From NCBI RefSeq assembly GCF_018812025.1, contig NC_063044.1, positions 47,372,077-47,436,076 on the forward strand: a DNA stretch of 64,000 nucleotides, given 5' to 3'. This stretch comes from Megalobrama amblycephala. Taxonomy: Eukaryota > Chordata > Actinopteri > Cypriniformes > Xenocyprididae. Within the stretch, counting starts at the first letter, position 1, and every line of letters starts with the position of its first letter. Shown here piece by piece: positions 52,801 to 64,000 of this stretch. The translations under genes and the position numbers were made by a program. Under the pieces are notes generated by a model. That model had not been told where the DNA came from. It did not search any database and was given only the letters and a program-made list of their open reading frames with translations.

Positions 52801-53477
52801 AAAAATGCATTAATATGAATATCGGCCATTTTGGATGCATCAAACACACATTCTGTGAAATACATATTTTACATAAAATATAAAATGTTAAATACAGTAC
52901 ATTTGATTTACAGTAAATTCAAACTTTTATAACCTTTTCATACTTTAATTTTTTGAAGTGGTTTCACTTCAGCTACAACCTACTGAGTGTCTTCTTTAAA
53001 ACAAGACCAATGTTACCAATGCATTCCAAAGCATTCTTGAATTATAAACATTAAAGTTTGGAGAGTGCATTTTCATATAAATACTCAAAAAGGGGGGCGC
53101 TGGTTAAGGGGTTAAAGAACCAGGGCGTCACCCATAAAATTCCCAGTTAGAGGAAGGGGGCGCTACAGAGGGCTCATCTTTTTCTTCCGGGGAATGTGCA
53201 ACGACTGTCTGCGCATAGGAACGTGCCTCTTTTCGCTGAGTTCTTGACCAAACAGCCCATCATCTACTGAAGAGCAAATCTCAATTGAGTGCCTGCGATG
53301 GTCATCGGTACCATGGGGTTTTTCCAGAAAACCCTCAGTGTCCACACTGAAGCACTTCTTCGGGTCTTTGATGCTTAACTCGCCTAAGTTGGCAGCACTG
53401 CTGCAGTTCTTCATGAGCATGGGAAGCAGCGTCCCTGAGGTGGCGTAAGGAGAGAGGGAGTGACTCCGTGCTTCTGC
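49872..53477 (-). pseudogene. cacna1h: Decayed C-terminal tail of cacna1h (after the premature stop)
   Basis: Downstream of the in-frame TAG, the same frame continues to 53168 and ends in RKKKMSP, a motif conserved near the end of Cav3.2. There a 2959-bp insertion (50209-53167) splits the exon. Removing it and one GAGG copy gives KKKMSPPCISI, then TGA. An extra T in 50190-50192 shifts the frame. Beyond it another 104 or so codons (50186-49872) remain open and include LLRRRTPSYD and RDSLD, similar to LRRRTPS and RDSLE of mammalian Cav3.2. The old stop TGA is at 49872-49874. The tail is recognisable and only mildly decayed, but it cannot be translated with the channel. Confidence 0.8.
50209..53167. 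mobile_element. 2.96-kb insertion in a coding exon, LTR-like ends
   Basis: The ends are TGTAGC and GCTACA, with a 4-bp direct repeat GAGG at 50205-50208 and 53168-53171. The flanks rejoin to the conserved KKKMSPP coding sequence. TG..CA termini favour an LTR-type element; a DNA transposon with 4-bp duplications cannot be excluded. About 50400-50930 is GC-richer and lacks ORFs, and the rest is AT-rich with poly-G at about 51434. No direct long repeats, reverse transcriptase or transposase were seen. It may be a solo LTR or a non-autonomous element. Confidence 0.75.
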
Positions 53478-56400
53478 CTACAGCCGCGCTGTACTGTCGA
53501 TGTGGCGGACCTCCTCGTCGGTCGGATCAGCGGAGTCAAACATGGAGCCACTGGGGCTGGTGCTTCTGCTGCTGCTGGCCAGGCTGGGAGGTCGAGAATT
53601 GATATTGTGCTGGCTATGGGACTGCTGGAAGGTGCGGACACTGGGTAATTGTCCATGTGGGGGAAGCAAGGGTGACGCCTGAGGGATGCTGTGGCCGTCG
53701 ATACGAGGAACATGCAGCTTGAAGCCTGTGGTTATCCCTGCCTGTCTTTCAAGATTGTCCTTGGAGTCAAAACTTTGCACGTCGATGGAATCATTTTTGA
53801 TTGCCCTCTGAAAGAATAAACACAGGACAGCGTGAACATGTAATCATGATAAATGTTAACTTATCATGTTAATTTGACAGCCCTAAAAATACATTTAATA
53901 TTATATTTATTTACACGTACCCCAGCACTCTCTTGCAGCCCCCTGGGGTTCCCCAGTTTGAAAACCTCTCATTATACTATTACATAAATACATGTTTATT
54001 TATGAGTAATTCAGGCAAACCAGGGCATGTATACCTGTCTGGGTGAATCTGGGCGTGGTCCAACATAAGTTGCCCTGCCTTCAGACTCTGAAGAACTCCC
54101 TGCTGAGACGTTTCTGAGACACCGAGCCATTTTCATCTCCATCTCAATCTCAGCGTCCATTTCTGCATCATCTTTAGCGTTCTTATTGCTCTCCTCCAGG
54201 TGTTTCATCAATACAGCCACCACCACGTTAACCATCACAAACTGAGCCATCAGCACAAAGGTGACGAAGTAGATGGGGGAGACCAGAGGCAGATAGGAGA
54301 CGCAGTTCTTATCTTCTGCTTGATCGCACTCTCGCAGAGTGTCCTGAACATATGCAACATGTTAATGACTAAACCTGCACCTGTGAAACTCTCTCAATGC
54401 AGTTACAGAAGAACAATGAAAAACCTCTTCTGTGTTATAGTACCTTCATTATGCCATTCCAGTTGTCCCCCGTCCATACTCTGAATAACGTTAAAAAGGC
54501 CATTCCAAAGTTCTCAAACGTAGCATGTCGACTTAATCCTTCACATGGGTTTTCGTCAGTGCATTCTAGATGAAAATATTGGTAGTCAATAGTTTAACAA
54601 GCGTCAAGTACTTTTAAACATCTTATACACAAAAAGCACAGCTAGACTCCCAGATTATCACTGAATGTGTTGCTAAAAGTGAAGATAACCTGACAGAGTC
54701 CTCGGTATTATCATTAAAGAAGCAAATGAGCCGTTACCCCCAGACACGTCTGACACAATAATTAGCAATGATTTTAAAGTTGAAGGCTAATGAAAGTAAT
54801 TAGAGTGCTTGCCCTTTAAGAGAAAGCATAATCCTGTCATTTGTGTTCCAGAGGCCTCTCACGGGGATATAAGTAGCATAGAAATGTCTCTTTGAGCCTA
54901 GAGGCTATCTCATAAATATGCTACCATTGCAGGAGCAAGCTCCAAAGATCAACAGCGCTAATTTAGGTTCTTCTTCCAATATGACAGTACTGTAGACTAA
55001 AAAGAGCTCTAAAACTGTGAGAGAAGCATTCCCAATGGGGACCAAATTGAAGCATTTCTGACCTAGAAATGAGAGTGGCAGCTAAGGTAGAGCAAAGCCG
55101 CTAAAACTGTGAAATGGAGAGCTCAGTATGAACAGTGAGCAGGATTGCAGCACTGACCTAGTTTCCCAAAAAGCTCCACGCCAAGTGCCGCATAAATGAA
55201 GAAGAGGAGCATAAACAGCAAGCCCAGATTTCCCACCTAAAGAGAGAAAGCGGATTATCACAGTATGTTATTAAACAATCAATCATGGGGAGTAGCACTG
55301 TGTTATAGATACTTTATCTCCAACTTTTTCTCTGTCCTCTGTTCTCCATGTCTTACATATCCACACAAAGACACAAACAAATGCAATTGTGCAGTACATC
55401 TACATCCCTCTAAAGCAAACATACACACAACGGCATACTGTATGCACTGCAAAAATATTTTGTCTCTAATATAAACTGTATGTATTTGAATTACAATATA
55501 TATGGGACGAATATGGTTTTTAAAAGTGTAAAAAAAACATAATGGAGATATAATTTCATTGTTGACACTGAAGAAAACTTCAAAATTAATAGTTTTTTTA
55601 ATAATCAATTAACACTGCTTTTGTCATTTTTTTTGCAAGATTGGCAAAATTTGTCACCAAGAAAGTAATTTGTTTTAACAAAAAATTCAGTTTTACCGAA
55701 TGACACTTTTGGTTAAACCGAATGACGATATTTTCAGACGATGCTAACAGACTGATATCTTGCTAGCAAGCAAAAGGACAATCAAACCTTTATATTTATT
55801 GCAACATTTTCCATGTTTTATAGCGGTTGTACCAAATGACCTGATGTTTCGGGACATGCGTATGAGCGAGTGAAAACATGAATTTTTCTATTAGTTAAGA
55901 GAGAGTTAGTTACTTTGCTTCACAATCATGTGGTCCTTTGCAGGTGACTGAATGATGTCAAGTCCTGTCACATGATATTGACCGCATAACTTGATCCAAA
56001 ATGTTCCCTTTATATTGGTTGCTCCGAATGACATCAATGAAATAAATTTTTCTGGACATTCTTCCTCATAACAAAGCAACGACTTCTACACATAATTTTA
56101 ATACCATGTTGCACTATGTTGATATATGATGTTATAAAAACATGCCAGAATAAAAAACATATACATTTATTACATTTTAAGATATTTTAATCACAAATGA
56201 AATGACTGTATTGGTCTTTGGATGGTTAAACCGTGTGCACTTCAAAAACTTTAAAATACCTTTATATGTAACAAAATATAATTAAAACCTTTTGGATTCA
56301 ATAAAAGAGATCTAGTTGTACTACCTTACACACTTTAGATGTCATATCTTTGTTTTTTATTATTATTAAGCCTTTTAGTCAAAAAATTACCCCTCACGTT

Positions 56401-59400
56401 ATTGACCCATATATAATATTAAAATATACAATACATAATATTTATAATACAACATATTAAAAATATTGTTTTAAAAGCACATTGGTATAACCTAATGTAT
56501 CTGGCCATGTTAAATAATATCATAAAAGCAAAAAAGAAAAGAAAAAATATAACACATTTATATTAATGAATTAATTGATGAATAAACAAATAAATGAATG
56601 AATGAATATAAAAACACACAACATTATGTACCTGTGGTAAAGCTTGCATTACTGTGTCCAGCAGGGCTCTCATGCCTGTAGCCATCTTCAAAAGCTTCAG
56701 TACTGTTGGGCAAAAGCACAGAGAAACCCATATCCAAAATCACATGCATTTGTAATAGACCACACAAATACATTTTGTATGGTTTGGGGGGGGAAAAACA
56801 AAAGAAGCTAAAAATACTGCAGTACCTCTAGCTATTCTCAGCACCCTCATGATGCGGATGATGGTGGGATTGATTGGCAGTGCTGCAGTCATCTTGATCT
56901 CCTCAAGTGTGATGCCCATGATAGAGAGCAGGACTATGGCTAGATCCAGCTGGTTCCATCTGCCAGCACATTAAAGTATCATACAATTAAAATACCACAT
57001 CCAGCAAAGAGTGTAATTTAGCTAATCAGTGTCTGAACATTAAGCAAGCTGAGCAAACAAACCATACACAGATTTATAAGCATATTGCAAATACAACAAC
57101 ATATGGTTGATTGCACCTGTACATGTGCTAATGTGGGATTATTGATAAACAACAGGGATCATGATCTCATGTTTTTGTACACAAAGCTGATAGAGTCTTT
57201 AATTAACTTTATCGGGTTAAGCACTTACAAATTACAGCAAGACTACGGATATCTAAGAACACAATTTTATCCACTGCACAAAGAGTCACTGAGGGGTTGG
57301 GGACTGACATGACTCCTCATAGACCTCCTTAAAGTGACTTTAGTATCAGGATTAGAATTAGAATAAGATAGCTTAGTTAGAAAAAAATTGGTAATGAGAA
57401 TGTAATGTGTATATAGTTAGTATACCATCTGAGGTGCACCCTAATAAGCACTTAAGAATACTGATTTAACTTCCAGAAACTTCTTTAGTACAATACAGAT
57501 TTGCATTCATTGTTAAACTTAAGTACAGGGTATACACATTATATTCTGTTCACATATCAACAATACCTGTCTTTGAAGAATATCCGAAAACCAAATGCGA
57601 CAAGTTTGAGCAAAGCCTCAATTGTGAAGATGATGGTAAAGACATAGTTACAGTATTTCAATGCCTCTTCAAGGTACTGTGGAAGATAGGAGAAATTATT
57701 TCACCAGTTTTACAGTAGTACAATTTATATTAAAGTAGCATATGGACACTTAAAACACATTTAATAATGCACAAATGCCTTTGCATTTATATAAAAATAG
57801 GTGCCATTTATTTTAATGAAAGAGCACAAACGCTTTCCAAGCAGAACATTTCACAAAAATAAGTTACTTTTGGTTTCAATGATAAAATGCAACTTCATGC
57901 AATGGTAGTTCACCGACTCACCGGTGGCTGATTGAAATGCTCGATTGACATAGTAACTACATTGATGCAGATGATGCCGGTAATGAAGAGGTCCAGGTAG
58001 CGGTTGGTACACAGTGTGTGGATGTAGAGCCGGGCTGGAGAGTAATCTGCATAGTACGGTCTCTGCTGGGCCTCTGTTGATACAATCAGACAGACAGACA
58101 GACAGACAGACAGCACAGAAGAGTCAGTGCAGGGTAAATGCAGAAAAACCAAATCACTGATGCAGAGGCAAAAGGCACTGGGTATAAGGGGACGACTGCT
58201 GCAGAGAGGACCAGTACTTTATCTTGCCATCACTATGCTATTATTGAGATACTATCCATTAACAGTCCTCTCATGCAGCACTTGTGCCTTCATGGATTTC
58301 AAGCATGCTGCTTTGGTGAACATGCCGTTGTAAACATGGCAGTGTGTGGGAGAACATATGAAAGGACTTCTGCGAGTAGCTCAGGTGATGGGGACATATT
58401 GAGTGTTTACCAAGGAGAGCTTAGAGGTGACTGTTTATCGATTAGTTGAACTGTGTGTGATATATTGGACATGACAGCAACCACAAAATTGATTTGAGTT
58501 TGAATCCATCTTTCTGAGTCTGCCATAAAAGCATGTTTACAGGTAAATATCATATGCCAAGAAAGAAGCCATTGAGCTACTGAATATCTGATAGAGTTCA
58601 ACATGCAGGTAGAGCATAACCATTACATGGGACATCTCTCCCTAGCAGATACAACTCTCATGACCACCTTGAAAGTCTTTTACAGTTGCACACAGAAACA
58701 GCCTGTTTTTCAATATGATGGGATAATGGCAGGCCCAGATGGAATCTGTGGATATTTCCCACATTTTCTGCTCTGAATTTGGGGAAAATCTGCTGTATTC
58801 TGCAGAATATAAAATGAGTTGAACTTACTGTACTCTTAATGACGCTTTATTAGCCTAAATATTTCATAAATGAGCTCAAGAGTGGTACAACTTTGATATT
58901 CCAATTTTGAGGCAATCCTCTGAGCTTTCTGTGGAAGCAGATTCCATGTGAGTCTGGATAATGGACAGATACAGATGTTATTTGGAAATGTTGTATATAG
59001 GGATGTTTCTTCAACTTCAGGCACCTTTGTGTCCCAGGGGTTTATGTTATTTATATTCCAAATGTGATCATCTAAACAAATGTGAAATAAACAATTGCAA
59101 GATTTACTGTATGAAAATGATTATTCATGAAATAATGATGAAATAATACTGAGTGTATAGTTGAGCGAAACACTGAGGTAAATCTCACTTGTAAGCATAA
59201 TATTTTTCCATTAAAATTGTGTCAAATTATGCAAAAGTGTGAAAATGTCATTTCATTGTGTTTAAGATGCATAAAATGCTAGCCATTTAATTAGCAAACT
59301 CAAATGTGTATGCCATTTTAATAAAAAAAGAAATGTTAAAAATGTCATTTCCATCAAAGACTGCCTACACAATACGTAATTCAGATGTGGTGGGCATTTT

Positions 59401-62400
59401 TAATGCTTGATAAAAAAAGACAATTCTCTTGTGATTTATGACAAATGTGTTCTACAAAACTATTTTCTTAATGTCCGCATGGCCAAAGTTGAAGAAACAC
59501 CATGTATTCAAATGTTTGCCTTCTTTTCTTTCCTGTTTGAAGCATTTGAAGAGAGAGATTTGAAGCACTTAGGAAGAAGTCTTGTGAACCATTTCACCCC
59601 ATCTGACACCGGTTACAATGTTCCTTTGATTGGACACAGTCATAAGTCACATCCAGGTATTTATAAGTCCCAACACAAGGATCAGAGAAAACGGAGTTCA
59701 CTGCAGGAACAGTACAGCTCTGTGTTCCATCACATTCGGATCTCTCAACTGGATAGTATAACTTTCCTTGATGTCGTTTTACATATGTTTGAGTTCAGTG
59801 CTCTAGAATAAATATCAGTTAAACAGTTATTTCAAAGTGTAATAATATTTCACAGTATTATTGTTTTTACTGTTTTTGAACAAATAAATTCAGCCTTGGT
59901 GGGCCTAAAAGACTTCTTTTGAAAAATCAACATTAGTGTAGACCTGGCGGCCGTTCACATACAAGTACACATACAGACTGACATCTTTGGCCATTACGCT
60001 GCATATTGTGCAATGCTTCTACAGTATTAAAAGCATCTTTTCAAGTTTCATAGTCGCAAACCTTTTGGATGCACAAAAAGCTTTTGGATGCACGGATGTG
60101 CGAATGGCTTCTTGCTAGGGATGTGTCACGATTTTCGAATATTCGATTAGTTGATTTAATTATAGAATATCGAATAGGCTGTGCGATTGTCGTCTTAAAA
60201 AAATCCTCATGTTTTCAATGGTGACACGTTCATGTAACCAGAGGGTGGCGCGCGCGCTGCCAATAACGCACCTAAAAAGCTGTCAATCAACTAGACAACA
60301 GCAGAACATAGACGTCAAAATCAATGTTCACACGACACACGAGCCGTCATTCAAGCTGTTCACAATGATATAACGCGTTTGGGCAGCCTAAAATCAATAT
60401 GGCTTGAGGTAGGCTTGCTGCGATAGTCGGTGTTGCCGGTGTTCAGGAACAACATCGGTATCATCACTTGTCACCGCTCCCGAATTGGCGCTAATTTGAA
60501 AGTGAAAGTAAAATTCCCTCGGTCATTCATGGTGCGTGTCCACTATAAGGTGCCGGACTGGACAAAAGCGAGGCGAACGCCGCGAGCGAGCGACACTGAT
60601 AGTCCACTGGCGAAGAGCGAGCATTTTCAGTTTATTCCTACGGAAGCTCGCTCGCTTCGCACTGTTATGAATGGCCGTGCGGATTTTACTTTCACTTATA
60701 TTAAAGAACATATTAATATGTTTTAGCACATTACAATCATTATATGGCTTGAGTTAAGACAGCATGTTCTCCAATGAATTAAACAGTTTATCAATATCAT
60801 ACAGATAGAAAGCGTGAATGGTCTCTCTCCCTCTCTCTCTCTCTGTTTGTGTGTGCATGCGTGCGTGCAGGGAGGGGTGCGATTTTCGAATAATAATCGA
60901 ATAATTCCCAGCGATTTTCGAATATTATTTTTGCTTGAAATGCCCATCCCTACTTCTTGCTCACTTTGTGCTGCTTGTTCTCAGTAAGTTTGGTTTAGTG
61001 AAGTGCGCTGACTCTACACTCTACTTGATATTACAATCTTGATTTGCTCTGATGGTAGGAAAATGAACACTAAATTAACACGTTAAGTAAACAGTCCTAA
61101 TTAGTACTAGTACAATCTTCTATTTAAAATAAAACTGTCTTCTATTATATATTCATAGCAGGACGCTCTGCTGCTTTGGCCTTGATGCTGACCCCATATG
61201 TACTGTGCAAACTTCCCCTGTTGGCTTGTCATGCAGAATTTGGTGTTGCGGGCATCTCATGCAGGAACATGCTGACATCAAATTTGTGCCAAAATGTGCA
61301 CATTTTTTTTAATGTACTCAGCCTTATGACTGCTTGTTTTTAAAAATAATAATAAAAAAAATCTTTCTCTCTCAGGCTCTGGAAGCAGGCAGTGCTAAGA
61401 AAAACAGACTACCGACCAGACCCGCAATTCTCCTTACTTCTGCGCTTTTTCTCCAGCAGTTCCTGCCTCTTCTCCTCACGCATACACGCCTCCTCTTCCT
61501 CCTGGTCCTGACAACACTTGTGGAAGTTCTCCACCAACACTCCCACAAACAAGTTCAGCACAAAAAGGCTGATAATCAGCAGGAAAGAGATGAAGTAGAG
61601 GAGCATCCAGGGGTTGTGATTGCGCACAGGCTGCAGGCGTGAAGGACATGTAGAGAGAAGACACATCCATCATATGACAAATTAGAAAAGTTATGTGAAT
61701 TTATAAATACGGAAACAGCACCGGCCAGAATGAGGAAAGCAGATCCAAACCTGCTGGTTCACCCCGACAGCGTCCAACCCGTCATACATTATATTGACCC
61801 ATCCGTCCTTACAGGAAAGCACGAACAGAGACACGAGAGCCTGCGGAAGAGAAACAGTAAATGGCAAAACCATCATTTATTCAGTGCAGTAACAGAGCTC
61901 ATAATGACAGTCTGGGAATCATTTCAAACAAATTACAGCAGAAAATGTTTTCTGAAGGTCCTATAAAAATGAAAAGGCAACATGACCTCACTCAGCCAAT
62001 CACTTTATTATGATTCAATGTGTCCAAACCAATGAATAATGTCTAGTGAACAACAGTTACCTGTCCCAAGTTGTCAAAGTTGTACTTTCTCCGAATCCAT
62101 TTGTAACCTTCATCTTTACATTCTTCCATATTGGTGATGTTTTTGGTGTCAGCACCTTCACAATGGTAAAACTTTCCTTTGAAGAGCTGTGATAGATAAT
62201 ATCGATGCTGTGTTATCTAAAAAAAAACCCTCATATTTTTGTTGAAAAGCATGTATTGTGTAGCGGTTGAGGCAATTACCTGAACTCCAAGAATGCCAAA
62301 GACAATAAAGAAGCCACAGCAGATCAGCACAATGTTCCCAATGGGCCTCAGGGACGTTATTAGCGTTTCCACCACCAGCTTCAGTCCAGGAGCACGACTA

Positions 62401-63905
62401 ATCACTCTATTTAAGTGAAAAACAAAGACACAACCTATTTCAGTCTGTGGATTGCAGTAACATTTATGTAATGGTACAATAGACTGGGTGACCTTTAAGA
62501 TTGATAAACCACCGCTTGGTCTTACCTCTAAAACAAATTCAAGGATAATAGACTTTTGTTGAATCGGTAAGTGAGAAGGGGCTTTTAGCGTGTAGGCTCG
62601 GGAGATAATGCAACCACACAACTAACCTTCAGTTTATTTCCTAACAGGAGCAATGACTGTATAGCGGATTTCATTGATTGACCGTGCCTCAGACAGGCAC
62701 GTTGTGACCTTTCGCTGACTCACCTTAGTGGCCGCAGAGTTCTCAGCAGGCGAAGAACCCTCAGGATGCCAAGGATTCGGTTTCCACCAGTGGAAGCCAG
62801 AGAGACCAGAATGTAAATGAGAGAGACAAAAACCAGCACCCCATCCAGAACATTCCAGGTGCTCTGCAGATAACTGTGTTTCCCGGAGCAGAAGCCAAGG
62901 GCCACCACCTTTAACACAAGTCATATCACGTCAGTGTGATTGTTTTGTGGAATGAACACTCTTTGTACATTAGAAAAAACAAAATCATACCTTCACAGTC
63001 ATTTCAGCAACAAAAATCACAGTGAAAACATAATTTGAGATACTGAGAAACATTCTCTCCTGAAATGAAAAACAGAATGTATCATACATCCAATAAGCAT
63101 GAAAATCTCAAATATTAAATTCAGATTGACTATTAAGGATGAGATTTCACTAAAGCAAACTTACAGGTGGCTGTATAGTGGGTCTTTCCAGAGCAATAGT
63201 GATGCAGTTTAAGAAGATGAATACCAAAACTGCATAATCAAACATTTTGTGTGAAATTAACCTCTGACAAATCATCCGAAACCTAGGACAGAATTATGTA
63301 ACAGTTACAAAAGTGAACATGAAACTTTGAAAGGACAAACTGGTCAGTAGACGATAGGAGATGGCAAATGCTTACTTGTTCTGAGGCGAGAACAGATAAA
63401 GGGACCAGTCCTCATGATCTTTACACCACTTAGGTTTATATGCTTCTAATGTCCTCTTGAGACGGAGACAGAAACTCTGTAACACACAAGAGAGAGGCAT
63501 CAGCAAATTGAAGAAGAACTACAGCTAATTACTACAGCTCTAAATTGTCTGGAGTTTAAAGTGTTTAGGGTAGATAAGAACGTTAATGGTCTTGATTCAA
63601 TATATTAATAAATAGGGATTCAAATGGATGCTTGTTTAAATGTGATGAATTGCCATTTAACTAACTAACTGTTTATTTTGCAAATAAGTGCGTTTAAAGT
63701 GTTTTTTCTCCAAGAGCTCATAAGAAATCTTTCACAAGAAATGTGTCTTTCACTATTATTATTATTATGTTTAACCTGTATGCCCTTTATTATCTTTTTC
63801 TCAACAAGAAACATGGCAATATAGTGGCAGTGAATAGCGACCAGCATTAATTTGCTTTACCTGCAGTACATAGTCATGCACAAGCTGCATGCTCAATAAA
63901 GAGCT
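53478..63905 (-). CDS. cacna1h: T-type voltage-gated calcium channel alpha-1H (Cav3.2), 3' half, truncated tail
   Basis: Exons (5' to 3', phases all consistent): 63905-63861 (tentative), 63476-63376, 63282-63165, 63059-62991, 62908-62724, 62406-62280, 62186-62061, 61840-61751, 61630-61438, 58073-57922, 57676-57567, 56959-56826, 56702-56632, 55236-55158, 54565-54444, 54343-54035 and 53807-53478. They encode about 786 aa, from just before IIIS1 to an early stop. Visible parts are IIIS4 ([15 protein letters not shown]), the repeat III filter Asp ([13 protein letters not shown]), IIIS6, the [13 protein letters not shown] linker, IVS4 ([15 protein letters not shown]), the repeat IV filter Asp ([10 protein letters not shown]) and IVS6 ([16 protein letters not shown]). 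The two Asp belong to the T-type EEDD filter. The linker and tail motifs point to Cav3.2 over Cav3.1 or Cav3.3. The channel passes low-voltage-activated Ca2+ current at the plasma membrane. Repeats I and II lie beyond the window edge. Confidence 0.93.
55603..56400. repeat. Intronic repeat with ccgaatgac words
   Basis: The words accgaatgac, accaaatgacc and ccgaatgacatc recur at irregular spacing (about 55696, 55718, 55830 and 56023) in the intron before exon 55236-55158. It resembles a common cyprinid interspersed element. No clear ends were found. Confidence 0.35.
58086..58112. repeat. (CAGA)n microsatellite beside a channel splice acceptor
   Basis: A short cagacagacaga array starts 13 bp upstream (in gene sense) of the exon 58073-57922, in the position of the polypyrimidine tract on the minus strand (TCTG repeats). 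Confidence 0.85.
58113..60115. other. Large intron of cacna1h (part)
   Basis: 3.4-kb intron between the IIIS6 and linker exons. A 134-codon plus-strand ORF (59407-59811) has no domain signal. About 59815-59935 is another scrap of the 1066-type repeat (aataatatttcacagtatta). Confidence 0.4.
60116..60952. mobile_element. hAT-type non-autonomous element in a cacna1h intron
   Basis: The ends are TAGGGATG and CATCCCTA, with target duplication CTTCTTGC at 60108-60115 and 60953-60960. cgattttcgaat-type words lie near both ends. An internal gaaagtgaaagtaaaat to attttactttcactt inverted pair (about 60499 and 60687) may be another nested MITE. It contains CT and GTGC simple repeats. Confidence 0.9.
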
Positions 63906-64000
63906 CTGTCATTGACAAAAGATAGAAGACATTTGCAAGTTTTGTTTTCTACAAAAGATTGTATGTACATATCCTGCACACTTTTTGTTTTACTAATGCA

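Noticed and set aside
54200..54484. Plus-strand ORF across 54200-54484 and its copy at 33550-33789
   Set aside because: Antisense shadow of the channel S6 and P-loop exons.
59407..59811. 134-codon plus-strand ORF in a cacna1h intron
   Set aside because: No recognisable domain, AT-rich, antisense within an intron and with no supporting splice context.

Overview
This window looks like nuclear DNA of a teleost fish, most likely a cyprinid. The genes are intron-rich with GT/AG splice sites. The spaces between them are packed with interspersed repeats typical of cyprinids: TTAA-flanked palindromic MITEs, hAT, Tc1/mariner and L1 remnants, and a 5S-derived SINE. No bacterial-type operon, CRISPR array or tRNA gene is visible. 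All gene models were built by reading splice sites and reading frame by eye.

Layout. (1) 429-5652, plus strand: a nine-exon secreted or GPI-anchored polyserase-type serine protease, with one intact trypsin-like domain and a second domain that has lost its catalytic residues. A decayed piece of the same kind of gene lies at 10875-10976. (2) 5.7-16.7 kb: a repeat field with palindromic MITEs, a Tc1 copy interrupted by an LTR-retrotransposon fragment, a hAT-like element, a 5'-truncated L1 with a 16-bp target duplication, and an 87-bp-period minisatellite. (3) 16753-19794, plus strand: a small, very cysteine-rich single-pass membrane protein that I do not recognise. (4) 23495-27362, plus strand: a complete class I fructose-bisphosphate aldolase A (364 aa, all catalytic residues) in six coding exons, with a non-coding first exon and a possible upstream alternative promoter. 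(5) 28-41 kb: a second repeat field, including a 1.5-kb inverted-duplicated mariner element and a displaced 602-bp copy of two calcium-channel exons. (6) 41071-49341: a hAT element holding a compound insertion of two related terminal-inverted-repeat elements. (7) 63905-49872, minus strand: the 3' half of a T-type calcium channel gene (Cav3.2, cacna1h), from just before repeat III to the C-terminus.

The channel gene is the most interesting part. Sixteen exons for repeats III and IV join in a continuous frame. The last coding exon carries three separate lesions: an in-frame TAG, a 2959-bp insertion with TGTAGC/GCTACA ends and a GAGG target duplication, and a 1-bp frameshift. Downstream, in the same orientation, lies a roughly 98.5% identical copy of the repeat IV P-loop and S6 exons that has lost one splice acceptor. 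The channel core therefore looks functional, while its cytoplasmic tail has decayed and been cut short.

A tryptase-like protease near CACNA1H recalls human 16p13.3, where TPSG1 and other tryptases lie beside CACNA1H, so the neighbourhood may be an old vertebrate linkage. The genes do not form a single pathway. They encode a surface protease, an orphan Cys-rich membrane protein, a glycolytic enzyme and a low-voltage-activated calcium channel.
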